DNA of 64,000 nucleotides from the NCBI RefSeq assembly GCF_900177675.1, contig NZ_FXWM01000001.1:1869001-1933000 (forward strand), read 5' to 3'. This stretch comes from Bacillus sp. OV166 (GTDB taxonomy: Bacteria; Bacillota; Bacilli; Bacillales; Cytobacillaceae). The notes under the pieces were generated by a model. The model was not told the origin of the DNA. It searched no databases and saw nothing but the letters and a program-made list of their open reading frames with translations. A program made the position numbers and the translations under genes. Of the stretch, positions 26,713 to 36,068 are shown piece by piece; positions within the stretch are counted from its first letter, which is position 1; each line of letters starts with the position of its first letter.

Positions 26713-27930
26713 ATTTTTCCTGTATATAAATAGGCGGTTGCTCAAATTCCTGCCGAAGCATTTTGTTTTTTAAATGACTAGGAATCCCTAGAGAATAAAT
26801 CCGAGCTGCCTTAATATCAAGGTTTATTTCTTTTTCTTTAAATGAGGCTAGTTTTGAAATAAGTGGGAGACCAAGGTGCGACTTCTTCTTATTTAAATAT
26901 TCCCTGCCCATACTGGTCATTCCTAAAAGTCTAAGATAAGAGGCTTTTTCCGAGTGTCTCGTCATTTCCTCTTTTTTGTGTTCGTTAAAATATGAACACA
27001 TAACCTTTGCAGTCTTGTCCATGTATATCTTTTTGTTTTAATTTGCTGCATAAATTTGTGAAAGTTATCAGATACAAGTGCTGCTCCTTGAAGTCGATTC
27101 TCAAGTCCCTCTTCCATCTCATAAATTTCCCTGAGATCACTTGGGCTAGAATGAATCAAGCGAAATTGAAGGTAGCTCCAATAATTTTCCCATTGGTGAA
27201 ATCTCTGAAATTGTTGTTCATACTCTTTTAATAAAAGTTTTGTTTGCTCTGGTACATATTGATCAATTTCTGCTTGGCCTTCGTTATCTGTAAAAATGGC
27301 TTTACGAATACTCGTCGCACTTGCAATTGTTGCAGAAGCAAAATGTTCATCGTGATAGTCAGCGTTTTTTCGTGGGATTGTCATCGGACTGACTGAACTC
27401 TTTTGTCGTTGGATTGCTTTTATGTATTCAAGTCCAAGAATATTATTTGGTTTTGCTAAATCCAAATAATTATTTGCATCAGGCAATTGTTTAAAAGCTA
27501 AGGAAAGAGCTTTAGGATAGCTGACACCAGTATCTAAGTGCCATTTGATGTTTTCATTAAATGAGTTTTGTTGTTCTTTTAAGTAATCGATAGTTTGAAT
27601 GAAGGAGGATAAATCTCCACTTTCACTGCCAAAACAGAGAGAGTTGCAGCCGACAGCATCTAAAATTGACACAGCACCGTTTGCGAACGTTTCCGCTTTC
27701 TGAGTAGCGAAGCGATAGGGAAGCTCAAAGACAATATCTACCCCATTTAACAATGCCATCTTGGTGCGCTGCCATTTGGAAACAAGTGCCGGTTCTCCAC
27801 GTTGTAAAAAGTTTCCGCTCATTACTGCAATGACAACATCTGCCTCTGCAGCCTCCTTTGATGCTTGTAAATGAAAGGCATGTCCATTATGAAAAGGGTT
27901 GTATTCCACTATTAAACCAACAGATTTCAT
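26711..27930 (-). pseudogene. tmcAL: tRNA(Met) cytidine acetate ligase TmcAL (YlbM), frameshifted
   Basis: TmcAL makes N4-acetylcytidine at the wobble position of elongator tRNA-Met from acetate and ATP. The N-terminal nucleotidyltransferase domain is intact (IVEYNPFHNGH at 7-17, SGNFLQRGEPA). The frame from 27930 stops at 26962 after TNTKKRK; the remaining family C-terminus (EEMTRHSEKASYLRLLGM and on to 26711) continues in the -1 frame. The switch lies on A AAA AAG (26977-26971 on the minus strand), a classical slippery heptamer in the correct register, and a -1 shift yields a 406-residue protein of normal length. A one-base loss in a poly-A run, a sequencing error or programmed frameshifting are all possible. 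RBS is GGGAGAAAA. Confidence 0.85.
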
Positions 27931-28107
27931 TTATTTTCTCCCTTTTTTTTTAAACTACTAACATTATATCAATAATTTAAGGAAACCAATCAAATTATAT
28001 GATAAGATATTAAAGATGTTTGCAAATAGCTTATCTGGTTAAACTAGAATAGGAAACCTATATGAGCGATTGCTTTTAATCACCTGACGGGGTGTAAAGA
28101 AAAAACA

Positions 28108-28136
28108 TTGACAAAAAATTTATCGAAGGCTATAAT
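28108..28136 (+). promoter_or_regulatory. Consensus sigma A promoter of ylbN-rpmF
   Basis: TTGACA (28108-28113) and TATAAT (28131-28136) are both perfect consensus hexamers with the ideal 17-nt spacer. The start near 28143 is about 20 nt before the ylbN start codon. Confidence 0.92.
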
Positions 28137-28163
28137 TACCTTTGTTGCCTTGGGGTGATTCAA

Positions 28164-28691
28164 TTGAAATGGACATTAAGTCAATTACAAAAATATCGAA
28201 ACAAGGATTTTATGATTGATGAGATGGTTCGTGTGGATGAGATCAAACAAGATGATCCAACCATCCGAGAAGTTTCTCCGATGCATATTACTGGTCGGGG
28301 AGATATCGATTCAACAAAAGTGACATTCCATTTAAAAATCGAAGGTTACTTAATACTTCCTTGTTCTCGTACTTTAGTGGATGTAAAACTTCCAATTAAT
28401 GTCGAAACAACTGAAACGTTCCTCTTGCAAGGTTCAGTTTATGAAACTGAAGAGGAAGCATATCAAGTAAATAGTGATGTGATTGATGTAATGCCAATCC
28501 TTCGAGAGATTCTTTTACTTGAAGTTCCAATGCAAGTTTTTTGTGACGATGTTAATCATGAAGACGCTGCTCCACAGTCTGGCAAGGATTGGGAAGTTGT
28601 TCATGAGGAAGATCGATCTAAAAAAATGGATCCGAGACTTGCTGGTCTCGCAAAGTTTTTTGACGAAAACAATTCTTCTTCCGAATCATAA
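28164..28691 (+). CDS. ylbN: DUF177/YceD-family protein YlbN
   Basis: A 175-residue acidic protein of the YceD/DUF177 family, linked in other organisms and plants to accumulation of 23S rRNA. The conserved region is [19 protein letters not shown] followed by the C-terminal [19 protein letters not shown], the family hallmark. TTG at 28164 lies after GGGGTGAT; a GTG at 28155 overlaps that ribosome binding site. It is the first gene of a two-gene operon with rpmF, a pairing kept through most bacteria, and is driven by a near-perfect promoter. Confidence 0.92.
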   Translation: MKWTLSQLQKYRNKDFMIDEMVRVDEIKQDDPTIREVSPMHITGRGDIDSTKVTFHLKIEGYLILPCSRTLVDVKLPINVETTETFLLQGSVYETEEEAYQVNSDVIDVMPILREILLLEVPMQVFCDDVNHEDAAPQSGKDWEVVHEEDRSKKMDPRLAGLAKFFDENNSSSES

Positions 28692-28774
28692 TCGACAAAT
28701 CTAAGAAGCAAAGTGAAGAACCAGAATTCCTGGCCTTCATTACTTTCTTAATACTCTTTAAGGAGGTGGGAAGA

Positions 28775-28948
28775 ATGGCTGTACCTTTTAGAAGGACTTC
28801 TAAAACTGCAAAAAGAAAACGTCGTACTCATTTTAAATTAAACGTACCTGGTATGGTAAGCTGCCCAAACTGTGGTGAAATGAAACTTTCACACCGCGTA
28901 TGTAAAGCTTGCGGAACATACAAAGGAAAAGACGTAGTGAACGACTAA
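28775..28948 (+). CDS. rpmF: Ribosomal protein L32, zinc-binding form
   Basis: A 57-residue protein of the large ribosomal subunit. The N-terminal [19 protein letters not shown] is typical, and two CxxC pairs (CPNC and CKAC) form a zinc ribbon, so this is the zinc-containing paralogue type. The ATG follows AAGGAGGTGG. It ends the ylbN-rpmF operon at a terminator. Confidence 0.98.
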   Translation: MAVPFRRTSKTAKRKRRTHFKLNVPGMVSCPNCGEMKLSHRVCKACGTYKGKDVVND

Positions 28949-28964
28949 TTTTAAGGTAAGATAG

Positions 28965-28997
28965 AAAGCACAAGGGTGTTAAAGCCCTTGTGCTTTT
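28965..28997 (+). terminator. Terminator of ylbN-rpmF
   Basis: AAAGCACAAGGG pairs perfectly with CCCTTGTGCTTT over an 8-nt loop. Confidence 0.9.
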
Positions 28998-29050
28998 GTC
29001 GTTTTAAAAAAAATACATACTCTAAATAAGTAATGAAAGGTTGAGATAGA

Positions 29051-29812
29051 TTGTCTTATTCGATTGAAAAACAGGAAAAGGGTTATTTATTATTTACGAT
29101 TAATAGAACTGAAAAAAGAAATGCTATTAATTTTGACGTGATGGAAGGCTTAGCTGAAGCGATAAGAAGAGCCTCTGAATCAGATATAAAGGCACTTGTG
29201 ATTACCGGAAAAGACGACCGTGCTTTTTGTTCGGGAGGAGATTTATCTGTTTTTCACAAGCTTCACACAAAGGAAGAAGCGTATCCAATGCTTTCTAAAA
29301 TGGCAAATATTCTTTATTCGCTGCTAACCTTAGCAGTTCCAACCATGGCTCTCATAAATGGAACAGCGATTGGCGGCGGGTGCGAACTTGCAGCTGCTTG
29401 CGACTTTCGTATTGCGCGAGAAGGTATAAAGGCAGGGTTTGTACAAGGCAAGCAAGCGATAACAACAGGCTGGGGTGGAGGTTCAATTTTATCAGAAAAG
29501 TTCCCAGTCTCAGTTACTATGAAGCTTTTAATGGAAGCTGAACTGCAAACAGCGTCATATTTAAACGAAATGGGTTTTATCGATGCTTTATATAGGGGTA
29601 ACTCTCTTAAGGCTTGTGATGCATACCTTGAGAAAATGTTAACAAATGATCGAAGCGTGCTGAAATCCTATAAAATGCTTTGGATTAGAAAGTGGGAGGA
29701 AACTAAACTGCTTGAAAGAATAGAAGAAGAGGTAAGAAATTGTTCCTTACTGTGGGAAAGTGATGACCATCATCAATATGTAAAAACTTTTATAGGCAAA
29801 AACAATGAATAA
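29051..29812 (+). CDS. Enoyl-CoA hydratase/isomerase family protein
   Basis: A 253-residue crotonase-fold protein. The CoA-binding and oxyanion elements are visible: RTEKRNAINFDVMEGL at 19-34, FCSGGDLSVF near 59 and GGGCELAAACDFRIA near 107. The glutamate of CELAAAC is present, while the second catalytic acid of true hydratases is not obvious, so the reaction (hydratase, isomerase or other) is open. The start is a TTG at 29051 after GGTTGAG. It is not part of the B. subtilis ylb order and looks like an addition between rpmF and gerR. Confidence 0.88.
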   Translation: MSYSIEKQEKGYLLFTINRTEKRNAINFDVMEGLAEAIRRASESDIKALVITGKDDRAFCSGGDLSVFHKLHTKEEAYPMLSKMANILYSLLTLAVPTMALINGTAIGGGCELAAACDFRIAREGIKAGFVQGKQAITTGWGGGSILSEKFPVSVTMKLLMEAELQTASYLNEMGFIDALYRGNSLKACDAYLEKMLTNDRSVLKSYKMLWIRKWEETKLLERIEEEVRNCSLLWESDDHHQYVKTFIGKNNE

Positions 29813-29894
29813 AGATTAAAACACCGCTTTTGATTAAGTCTATCTTTTCTAGTAGATGCATATGTATTATAAAAACACTAGGAGGGATGATTTA

Positions 29895-30524
29895 ATGTCA
29901 CCAACTCGACAAGATGCATGGTCCCAAGATGAAGACTTGTTGCTTGCTGAAGTTGTGTTACGGCACATCCGTGAAGGCGGGACACAGCTGCAAGCGTTTG
30001 AAGAAGTAGGGAAGCAGCTTACGCGTACCTCTGCAGCCTGTGGCTTTCGCTGGAATTCATTTGTTAGAAAACAATATAAATCAGGAATAGAGCTTGCCAA
30101 AAAGCAGCGTAAAGAGTTGAAAAAGCAGCCAGTCTCGACTGAAGTAGAGACTATTCAGGAAGCAGTTAAAGTAGAAAGCGTTCCTTCACCAAAAGGAAAT
30201 GTGCCAAGCAGCACAATTACGTTTTCGGCTGTTATTCAATTTTTAGAGGGTCTTCATCAAAAAGCGCAAGTTTCAACCGATTTTGAAGCAGACAGGAAGA
30301 GATCTTTTGAAAAAATCAAAGAGTTGGAAAAGAAGGCATTCTATTTAGCTGCAGAAAATGAAAGATTATCCAAAAATTTAAAGGCAATCGAAGAGGATTA
30401 TCGATCATTAATTGAAATTATGGAAAGAGCTCGAAAAATGGTCGTCCTTCAGGATGAGGACCGACAACAAAAGGTTAAATTCCAAATGGATAAAAACGGG
30501 AACCTTGAAAGAGTAGAAAAGTAG
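29895..30524 (+). CDS. gerR: RsfA-family sporulation regulator GerR (YlbO)
   Basis: A 209-residue DNA-binding protein. Residues 1-60 form a Myb/SANT-like domain (RQDAWSQDEDLLLAEVVLRH ... SAACGFRWNSFVRKQY), and residues about 130-195 form a coiled coil (KIKELEKKAFYLAAENERLSKN). RsfA-type proteins tune forespore and mother-cell regulons; GerR of B. subtilis acts in the mother cell with sigma E. ATG at 29895 follows AGGAGGGATG. Position between rpmF and ylbP matches ylbO. An alternative is the close paralogue RsfA, but synteny favours GerR. Confidence 0.88.
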   Translation: MSPTRQDAWSQDEDLLLAEVVLRHIREGGTQLQAFEEVGKQLTRTSAACGFRWNSFVRKQYKSGIELAKKQRKELKKQPVSTEVETIQEAVKVESVPSPKGNVPSSTITFSAVIQFLEGLHQKAQVSTDFEADRKRSFEKIKELEKKAFYLAAENERLSKNLKAIEEDYRSLIEIMERARKMVVLQDEDRQQKVKFQMDKNGNLERVEK

Positions 30525-30552
30525 AAAAAGCGGACCTAATGTCCGCTTTTTC
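30524..30552. terminator. Bidirectional terminator between gerR and ylbP
   Basis: GAAAAAGCGGAC pairs perfectly with GTCCGCTTTTTC over a 5-nt loop, followed by a second T-run. Confidence 0.92.
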
Positions 30553-30559
30553 ATTTTTT

Positions 30560-31036
30560 TTAATTATTATGTTGTGGTTCGACGCCTTTAGGATACCAAA
30601 CCAATGGATTTTCTCCACGGTCACGCTCCATATCGTATTCTACATTGGCAAAGTCCATTTTTTCCCAGAAACTCCTTGATTGAACTCTAGGGTTCGTCTT
30701 AATCGGGAGACCAAAGCTCATTGCAAATTCTACAAGCACTTTGCCATACCCCTTACTTTGATAATCAGGCAATACCTCGAGCTTCCATATTTCTAAATAA
30801 CTTTGCGGCGGATAGAAGTAGCGGTCAAATTTTGCATCAATTTGATATAAACTCATTCGTGCTACTAGTTTGTCCCCGAAATAAATTCCGTAGAATGGTG
30901 AGTCACTATTGTTATCAACCATATTTGCTTCAAGATCTTCCAGCATTGACAATTCTTGAATCCCATATTCTTTAAACTTTTTAAACTCTTCTAGTGTTTT
31001 AAAGTTTACTTTTAGTCTTTCCACTTTAACTGCCAT
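30560..31036 (-). CDS. ylbP: GNAT N-acetyltransferase YlbP
   Basis: A 158-residue GNAT acetyltransferase. The acetyl-CoA loop is LEVLPDYQSKGYGKVLVEFA near residue 90 (Q/RxxGxG/A type), followed by SRSFWEKMDF, motif B. The acceptor is unknown. A GGAGGTCGAC ribosome binding site precedes the ATG. Location matches B. subtilis ylbP. It is convergent with gerR and divergent from the acyl-CoA carboxylase gene. Confidence 0.9.
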   Translation of the reverse strand: MAVKVERLKVNFKTLEEFKKFKEYGIQELSMLEDLEANMVDNNSDSPFYGIYFGDKLVARMSLYQIDAKFDRYFYPPQSYLEIWKLEVLPDYQSKGYGKVLVEFAMSFGLPIKTNPRVQSRSFWEKMDFANVEYDMERDRGENPLVWYPKGVEPQHNN

Positions 31037-31263
31037 AGTCGACCTCCTAAATATGAAAACCTCATAATATTGTATATATTCATTTGTTCCTGAATAACAT
31101 GATATGAAATTAAATTTGCATTATTCAAATGAATTACCTTCATTATATAACAAAAACTTAAAAAATTCTTCAAATTAGTTCAGATAGCGTTTTCAAAGAT
31201 TGCAGGAAATTTAGAAAATGAGGATGAAACATATTAACGGACGTTTTTTAAGGAGGAGAATTA

Positions 31264-32787
31264 TTGAATAATCAATTGAACGAGAACCGTAAAATAATTG
31301 AATCCGGCGGACAACCAAAATATCATGAGAAGGCTAAACAACAAAAAAAGCTCTTTGTTCGTGAGCGTCTTCAATTATTGTTTGATGAAGGAAAATACGA
31401 AGAAGATGGTAAATTCGCCAATTTTAAGGCAGGTGACCTTCCTGCAGATGGTGTCGTAACAGCAATTGGTAAAATGAAAGGTCAGACTGTCTGTGTCATG
31501 GCAAATGATTCAACAATCAAAGCAGGGTCATGGGGAGCAAGAACGGTTGAAAAAATAATCCGTATTCAAGAAGTAGCGGAAAAATTAAAAGTTCCGTTAT
31601 TTTATCTGGTCGATTCAGCAGGAGCAAGAATAACAGATCAATTAGAAATGTTTCCAAATCGACGAGGTGCGGGGAAAATTTTTTATAATCAAGTGAAGCT
31701 TTCCGGGATGATTCCCCAAGTATGTATTCTGTTTGGCCCGTCCGCTGCTGGTGGGGCTTATATCCCTGCATTTTGCGATATTGTTATTATGGTTGATCAA
31801 AATGCTTCGATGTATTTGGGATCACCTCGTATGGCAGAAAAGGTTATCGGCGAAAAGGTAACGCTTGAGGAAATGGGCGGCGCCAGGATGCATTGTTCTG
31901 TCAGCGGCTGTGGAGATGTTCTCACTTATAGTGAGGAAGATGCGATTGAATCAGCTAAAAAGTATATTAGTTTCTTTCCAAGCAGTTTTAAAGAAAAACC
32001 AAAGATGACTGAAGGCACAGCAGCGAAACAAGGCCGGGAACTAGAAGCGATCATTCCAGAAAACCAAAACGCACCGTTTGATATGTATGAATGTATTGAT
32101 AAACTTGTGGACCAAGATAGCTTTTATGAAATTAAAAAATTATTTGCCCCAGAATTGATAACGGGATTAGCTAGAATCGATGGAAGAGCTATTGGTATTA
32201 TTGCTAATCAGCCAAAAGTAAAAGGCGGCGTTTTGTTTGTTGATTCCGCTGATAAAGCTGCAAAATTTATTCAGCTTTGCGATGCTTTTCATATTCCGCT
32301 ATTATTTTTGGCAGATGTACCTGGTTTCATGATTGGAACAAAGGTTGAACGTGCAGGAATTATCCGTCATGGGGCAAAATTAATTGCTGCTATGAGCTCA
32401 AGCACTGTTCCAAAAATATCGGTAATTGTTAGGAAAGCTTATGGTGCTGGTCTTTATGCGATGGCAGGTCCCGCTTTTGAACCTGATTGCTGCATCGCGT
32501 TTCCGACCGCACAAATTGCCGTTATGGGTCCAGAAGCCGCTGTCAATGCGGTCTATTCAAACAAAATTAATGAAATAACCGACCCGAAAGAAAAAATTGC
32601 TTTTGTCCAAGAAAAACAGAATGAATACAAAGAGCATATCGACATTTACAAACTTGCTTCAGAGCTTATTATCGATGAAATCGTCGCTCCGTCTGAATTA
32701 CGAAATATACTTATTCAACGCTATTCTTACTATGAAACGAAAGAATTAAATTTCAGTATGCGAAAGCATCCGGTTTACCCCGTATAA
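31264..32787 (+). CDS. Acyl-CoA carboxylase beta (carboxyltransferase) subunit
   Basis: A 507-residue carboxyltransferase of the PccB/MccB/YngE type, with N-half (about 20-260) and C-half (about 270-500) crotonase-like domains. The oxyanion loops FGPSAAGGAYIPAF near residue 158 and KAYGAGLYAMAG near 395 are present. It would transfer carboxyl from biotin to an acyl-CoA (propionyl-, acetyl- or methylcrotonyl-CoA). No biotin carboxylase or biotin carrier gene lies nearby, so its partner must be encoded elsewhere. The start is TTG at 31264, 6 nt after AAGGAGGAG. It is not in the B. subtilis order at this point. Confidence 0.92.
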   Translation: MNNQLNENRKIIESGGQPKYHEKAKQQKKLFVRERLQLLFDEGKYEEDGKFANFKAGDLPADGVVTAIGKMKGQTVCVMANDSTIKAGSWGARTVEKIIRIQEVAEKLKVPLFYLVDSAGARITDQLEMFPNRRGAGKIFYNQVKLSGMIPQVCILFGPSAAGGAYIPAFCDIVIMVDQNASMYLGSPRMAEKVIGEKVTLEEMGGARMHCSVSGCGDVLTYSEEDAIESAKKYISFFPSSFKEKPKMTEGTAAKQGRELEAIIPENQNAPFDMYECIDKLVDQDSFYEIKKLFAPELITGLARIDGRAIGIIANQPKVKGGVLFVDSADKAAKFIQLCDAFHIPLLFLADVPGFMIGTKVERAGIIRHGAKLIAAMSSSTVPKISVIVRKAYGAGLYAMAGPAFEPDCCIAFPTAQIAVMGPEAAVNAVYSNKINEITDPKEKIAFVQEKQNEYKEHIDIYKLASELIIDEIVAPSELRNILIQRYSYYETKELNFSMRKHPVYPV

Positions 32788-32904
32788 TTTAATAGACCCT
32801 ATTCGGCGGTTGTCGAATAGGGCTTGTTTTTTCTAATCTTTCTAACAAACTATCGACTGCATCTGATAAAATATGGGTAAAGATGACTAAAAAGAGGGGT
32901 TACT

Positions 32905-33807
32905 ATGAGGGTTGGAATTATAGGTGCTGGATCAATTGGCTTATTATTTGCCGCTTATATTAGTAGGGTGTTTGAGGTTACGATATACTGTAGATCAACA
33001 GAGCAAACATCTGAGATAAATAAAAATGGAATCGTACTAAAGAAAAAAGGAGAACAAACAATATCCTTTGTACAGGCCCTGCCCATTACAGAGTGGAAGG
33101 GAGTAGAGGATATAACAATTATCACGGTCAAACAGTATCAACTTTATCCAATTATTGAGAAAATAAATCAATTACCAGTAATTCCTAACAATCTTTTATT
33201 TTTACAGAATGGCATGGGGCATATAAAACAGCTTGAAACAATCCCGTTTACTAATATTTATGTGGGATCAGTGGAGCACGGAGCCCTTAAAGAAAATTCA
33301 TATACTGTATCCCATAATGGTGAAGGTATAACTAATGTTGCTGTTTTCAAGGGAGATCCAACACTTTTGAGTGAATTTATTTTTTCAGCACCAATCGAAT
33401 TTCCACTTGTTCTCAAAGAGGATTACTTTCAAATGCTGCAAAATAAATTAATTGTCAACGCAGTCATTAATCCATTAACGGCAATTCTTCAGGTTAAAAA
33501 TGGCGAATTAATAAAAAATCAATACTATTTTCATGTATTAAAAAATTTATTTTCCGAAATTGCTACGGTATTAAATTTGAAAAATGCTGAAGTACATCAA
33601 CTACAAATTATTGATATATGTAAAAACACCTCCGAAAACCGCTCCTCCATGCTTAGGGATATTGAAGCGAACAAAATGACAGAAGTAGATGCAATCTTAG
33701 GGTATATTTTAGAAGAAGCACAATTTAAGGAAATGACCGTACCTCAGGTTGAGAACCTTTATTATTTAATAAAGGGGAAAGAAGTGTTAAAGGAGGCGAA
33801 CTCTTGA
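32905..33807 (+). CDS. panE: 2-dehydropantoate 2-reductase (ketopantoate reductase)
   Basis: A 300-residue NADPH-dependent reductase that makes pantoate in pantothenate and CoA synthesis. The Rossmann motif GIIGAGSIGLLFAAYI begins at residue 4; the catalytic lysine region NKLIVNAVINPLTAIL lies near 182 and ENRSSMLRDIEANKMTEVDAI near 250 is the C-terminal signature. It matches ylbQ/panE of B. subtilis by position. Its stop overlaps the TTG start of the DUF3397 gene by 4 bp (TTGA), so the two are translationally coupled. Confidence 0.93.
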   Translation: MRVGIIGAGSIGLLFAAYISRVFEVTIYCRSTEQTSEINKNGIVLKKKGEQTISFVQALPITEWKGVEDITIITVKQYQLYPIIEKINQLPVIPNNLLFLQNGMGHIKQLETIPFTNIYVGSVEHGALKENSYTVSHNGEGITNVAVFKGDPTLLSEFIFSAPIEFPLVLKEDYFQMLQNKLIVNAVINPLTAILQVKNGELIKNQYYFHVLKNLFSEIATVLNLKNAEVHQLQIIDICKNTSENRSSMLRDIEANKMTEVDAILGYILEEAQFKEMTVPQVENLYYLIKGKEVLKEANS

Positions 33808-34199
33808 TTACTTTTCTATCCTCCATTATAACTATTTTCTTCACTTTACCATTTTTAGGATTATTCATCATTTTTTTTATAACAAAACTGGTGACAAACA
33901 ATACGCGAAAATCAGTCCACATGGCACTTGATTATACAACGATATTATTTATTATTTCCGTTCATTTTTTAATCGCTACTATTTGGGGTAAATCACTTTT
34001 TTGGTTAATAATACTAATAATGCTTTTAATTGCGATGATTTTTGTATTTGTTCATTGGAAGGTAAAAGAAGAAATTGTTTTGAAAAAAGTGATGAAGGGT
34101 TTTTGGCGTTTTAATTTTATCCTCTTTCTCCTTGCATACATCACCTTAACGCTATATGGATTAATTCATCGTGCATTAATATTTACCTTTTCCAACTGA
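33804..34199 (+). CDS. DUF3397 membrane protein
   Basis: A 131-residue protein with four membrane segments and few polar loops (TNNTRKSVHMALDYTT), of the DUF3397 family, often found between panE and bshC in Bacillus. Function unknown. The TTG at 33804 follows AGGAGG by 7 nt and overlaps the panE stop by 4 bp. Confidence 0.85.
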   Translation: MITFLSSIITIFFTLPFLGLFIIFFITKLVTNNTRKSVHMALDYTTILFIISVHFLIATIWGKSLFWLIILIMLLIAMIFVFVHWKVKEEIVLKKVMKGFWRFNFILFLLAYITLTLYGLIHRALIFTFSN

Positions 34200-34286
34200 T
34201 TTCAAGCCAAAGTTTTTTTCAAATCCGGTTGGTAGTGGTATACTCTTAAAAGAATGAATTTGGGTGATCAGAAAGGAAGTACATGA

Positions 34287-35921
34287 ATGGAGATTTTAAA
34301 TCTCTCTTTACCAGCAACAAATCGGTTTGCTTCGAATTATTTGGAACAGTCTACTGAAATCGAGCCTTTTTTTCATTACAGGTTTAATGAATTAACCGAT
34401 GATGCCAAAAGGGTTTCTGAACTAAGTAACCGGTCATTTCCTCGCATAGAGGTTGCTGAACACATTGAGAGCTTTATGAAGCAGTTTCCATCGTCTGAAG
34501 CTGTTATCAAGTCAGTAGATAAACTTAAAACAAATAATAGCCTCGTAGTTATTGGTGGTCAGCAGGCAGGGATCCTCACAGGGCCGCTTTATTCAATACA
34601 TAAAGTCATTTCAATTATTAAATTAGCAGAGCAAAAGGAAGAGCAGCTTGGAGTACCAGTCGTTCCAGTATTTTGGATTGCAGGCGAAGATCATGATTTC
34701 CAAGAAGTTAATCATGTGTTTGTGCCAGTTAATCGAAAGGTAGATAAATGGACCTATCCGGAGAGAGTGGTTAATAAGAAAATGGTCTCCGATATTCAGT
34801 TAAACAAAGAAAGCTGTCTAGCATGGGTTAATAATCTAATTGAGAATTTCGGTGAGACAGAGCATACGAATACACTATTAGAATTTGCGAAAGAACAAAT
34901 ATCCATATCAACAACCTTCGTCGATTTCTTCGCAAATATTATTATGGAATTGTTCAAGGATTATGGGTTATTAATTGTTGATTCAGGTAACAGAGAGTTT
35001 CGTTTGCTGCAGAAAGAATTTTTAAAAAGTCAAATTCTTCACCATGAAGCGATAACAAACAAATTATTGGAGCAACAAAGGGAAATTGGAAAAAATGGTT
35101 TTCCAATTACGCTTGATGCAGGTGAAGAAAATGCCAACCTATTCTACTATGATCAGAAAATGAGTGAACGGATTCTACTTGAGTACGATCGAGGAAATGA
35201 TCGTTTTGTGGGGAAAAATGGGACCTTGGCATTTACGAGAGAACAATTAGTGGTGCTAGCTGAGGAGAGTCCGGCAAATTTAAGCAATAATGTGGTGACG
35301 CGTCCGTTAATGCAGGAATGGCTCTTTCCGACTGTTGCTTTCATTGCAGGGCCAGGTGAAATATCATATTGGGCAGAACTCAAACTAGTTTTTGAGCATT
35401 TTGATATGAAGATGCCGCCGATCGTTCCCCGTTTGAATATTACCATCCTTGATCGATCGGTGGAAACAGATGTTGCAGAATTGCATCTAAATTTAGCAGA
35501 GGTTTTGAGCATTGGAACGGACAAAGGAAGACACCAATTTCTAGAAGCGATAAAAGACAAAGAAGTGGAGTCACTATTTTCAATTACTAAAGACCAATTA
35601 GTAAAGCAATATAGACAAATTGAAGCAAAAACAGCTGAGTTAGACCGCGGCCTATTACCATTATTTAAGAAAAACGAAGGTTACTTATTAAAAGAAATCG
35701 ATTTTTTGAAAAAGAAACTTGATGAAGCAGTAAGATTAAAGCACGATAATATGATCAAAAAATATGCGCGTGTTGATCTTGCTTTAAGACCTGATGGTTT
35801 TCCGCAAGAGAGGGTTTGGAATGTATTTTATTATCTAAATCAATATGGATTGAATTTTATTAATGACTTAATGACTGGAAGATTCGAATTTGATGGAAGG
35901 CACAAGGTCATGAAAATATAG
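34287..35921 (+). CDS. bshC: Bacillithiol biosynthesis cysteine-adding enzyme BshC
   Basis: A 544-residue protein (formerly YllA) that catalyses the last step of bacillithiol synthesis, adding cysteine to GlcN-malate. The core is Rossmann-like, with VVIGGQQAGILTGPLYSIHK near residue 88, FWIAGEDHDFQEV near 130 and FPTVAFIAGPGEISYWAEL near 347, and it ends in a coiled coil (about 435-490). Length fits the family. It is followed by a terminator, and then by mraZ, as in B. subtilis. Confidence 0.95.
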   Translation: MEILNLSLPATNRFASNYLEQSTEIEPFFHYRFNELTDDAKRVSELSNRSFPRIEVAEHIESFMKQFPSSEAVIKSVDKLKTNNSLVVIGGQQAGILTGPLYSIHKVISIIKLAEQKEEQLGVPVVPVFWIAGEDHDFQEVNHVFVPVNRKVDKWTYPERVVNKKMVSDIQLNKESCLAWVNNLIENFGETEHTNTLLEFAKEQISISTTFVDFFANIIMELFKDYGLLIVDSGNREFRLLQKEFLKSQILHHEAITNKLLEQQREIGKNGFPITLDAGEENANLFYYDQKMSERILLEYDRGNDRFVGKNGTLAFTREQLVVLAEESPANLSNNVVTRPLMQEWLFPTVAFIAGPGEISYWAELKLVFEHFDMKMPPIVPRLNITILDRSVETDVAELHLNLAEVLSIGTDKGRHQFLEAIKDKEVESLFSITKDQLVKQYRQIEAKTAELDRGLLPLFKKNEGYLLKEIDFLKKKLDEAVRLKHDNMIKKYARVDLALRPDGFPQERVWNVFYYLNQYGLNFINDLMTGRFEFDGRHKVMKI

Positions 35922-35959
35922 AAAAACTTCACTTACATTGTGGAGTTTTTCTTTTTTTT
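35921..35959 (+). terminator. Terminator of bshC
   Basis: GAAAAACTTCAC pairs with GTGGAGTTTTTC (one G-U) over a 7-nt loop, followed by a T8 run. Confidence 0.9.
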
Positions 35960-36021
35960 GTAAAAAAATAACATAATGAAACAGGATTATAAAGAATTAA
36001 AGCGAATAGTTATAAAATAGG

Positions 36022-36068
36022 TGGTGGAAAGTGGGGGAATGTGGTACATTTTTAATAGAAAGTGGGGG
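36022..36068 (+). promoter_or_regulatory. MraZ operator boxes
   Basis: TGGTG (36022), TGGGG (36032) and TGGTA (36042) repeat exactly every 10 bp, and AAAGTGGGGG occurs twice, at 36028-36037 and 36059-36068. MraZ is known to bind TGGG-type or AAAGTG-type direct repeats one helical turn apart upstream of its own gene. The last copy reaches into the mraZ ribosome binding region. Confidence 0.65.
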
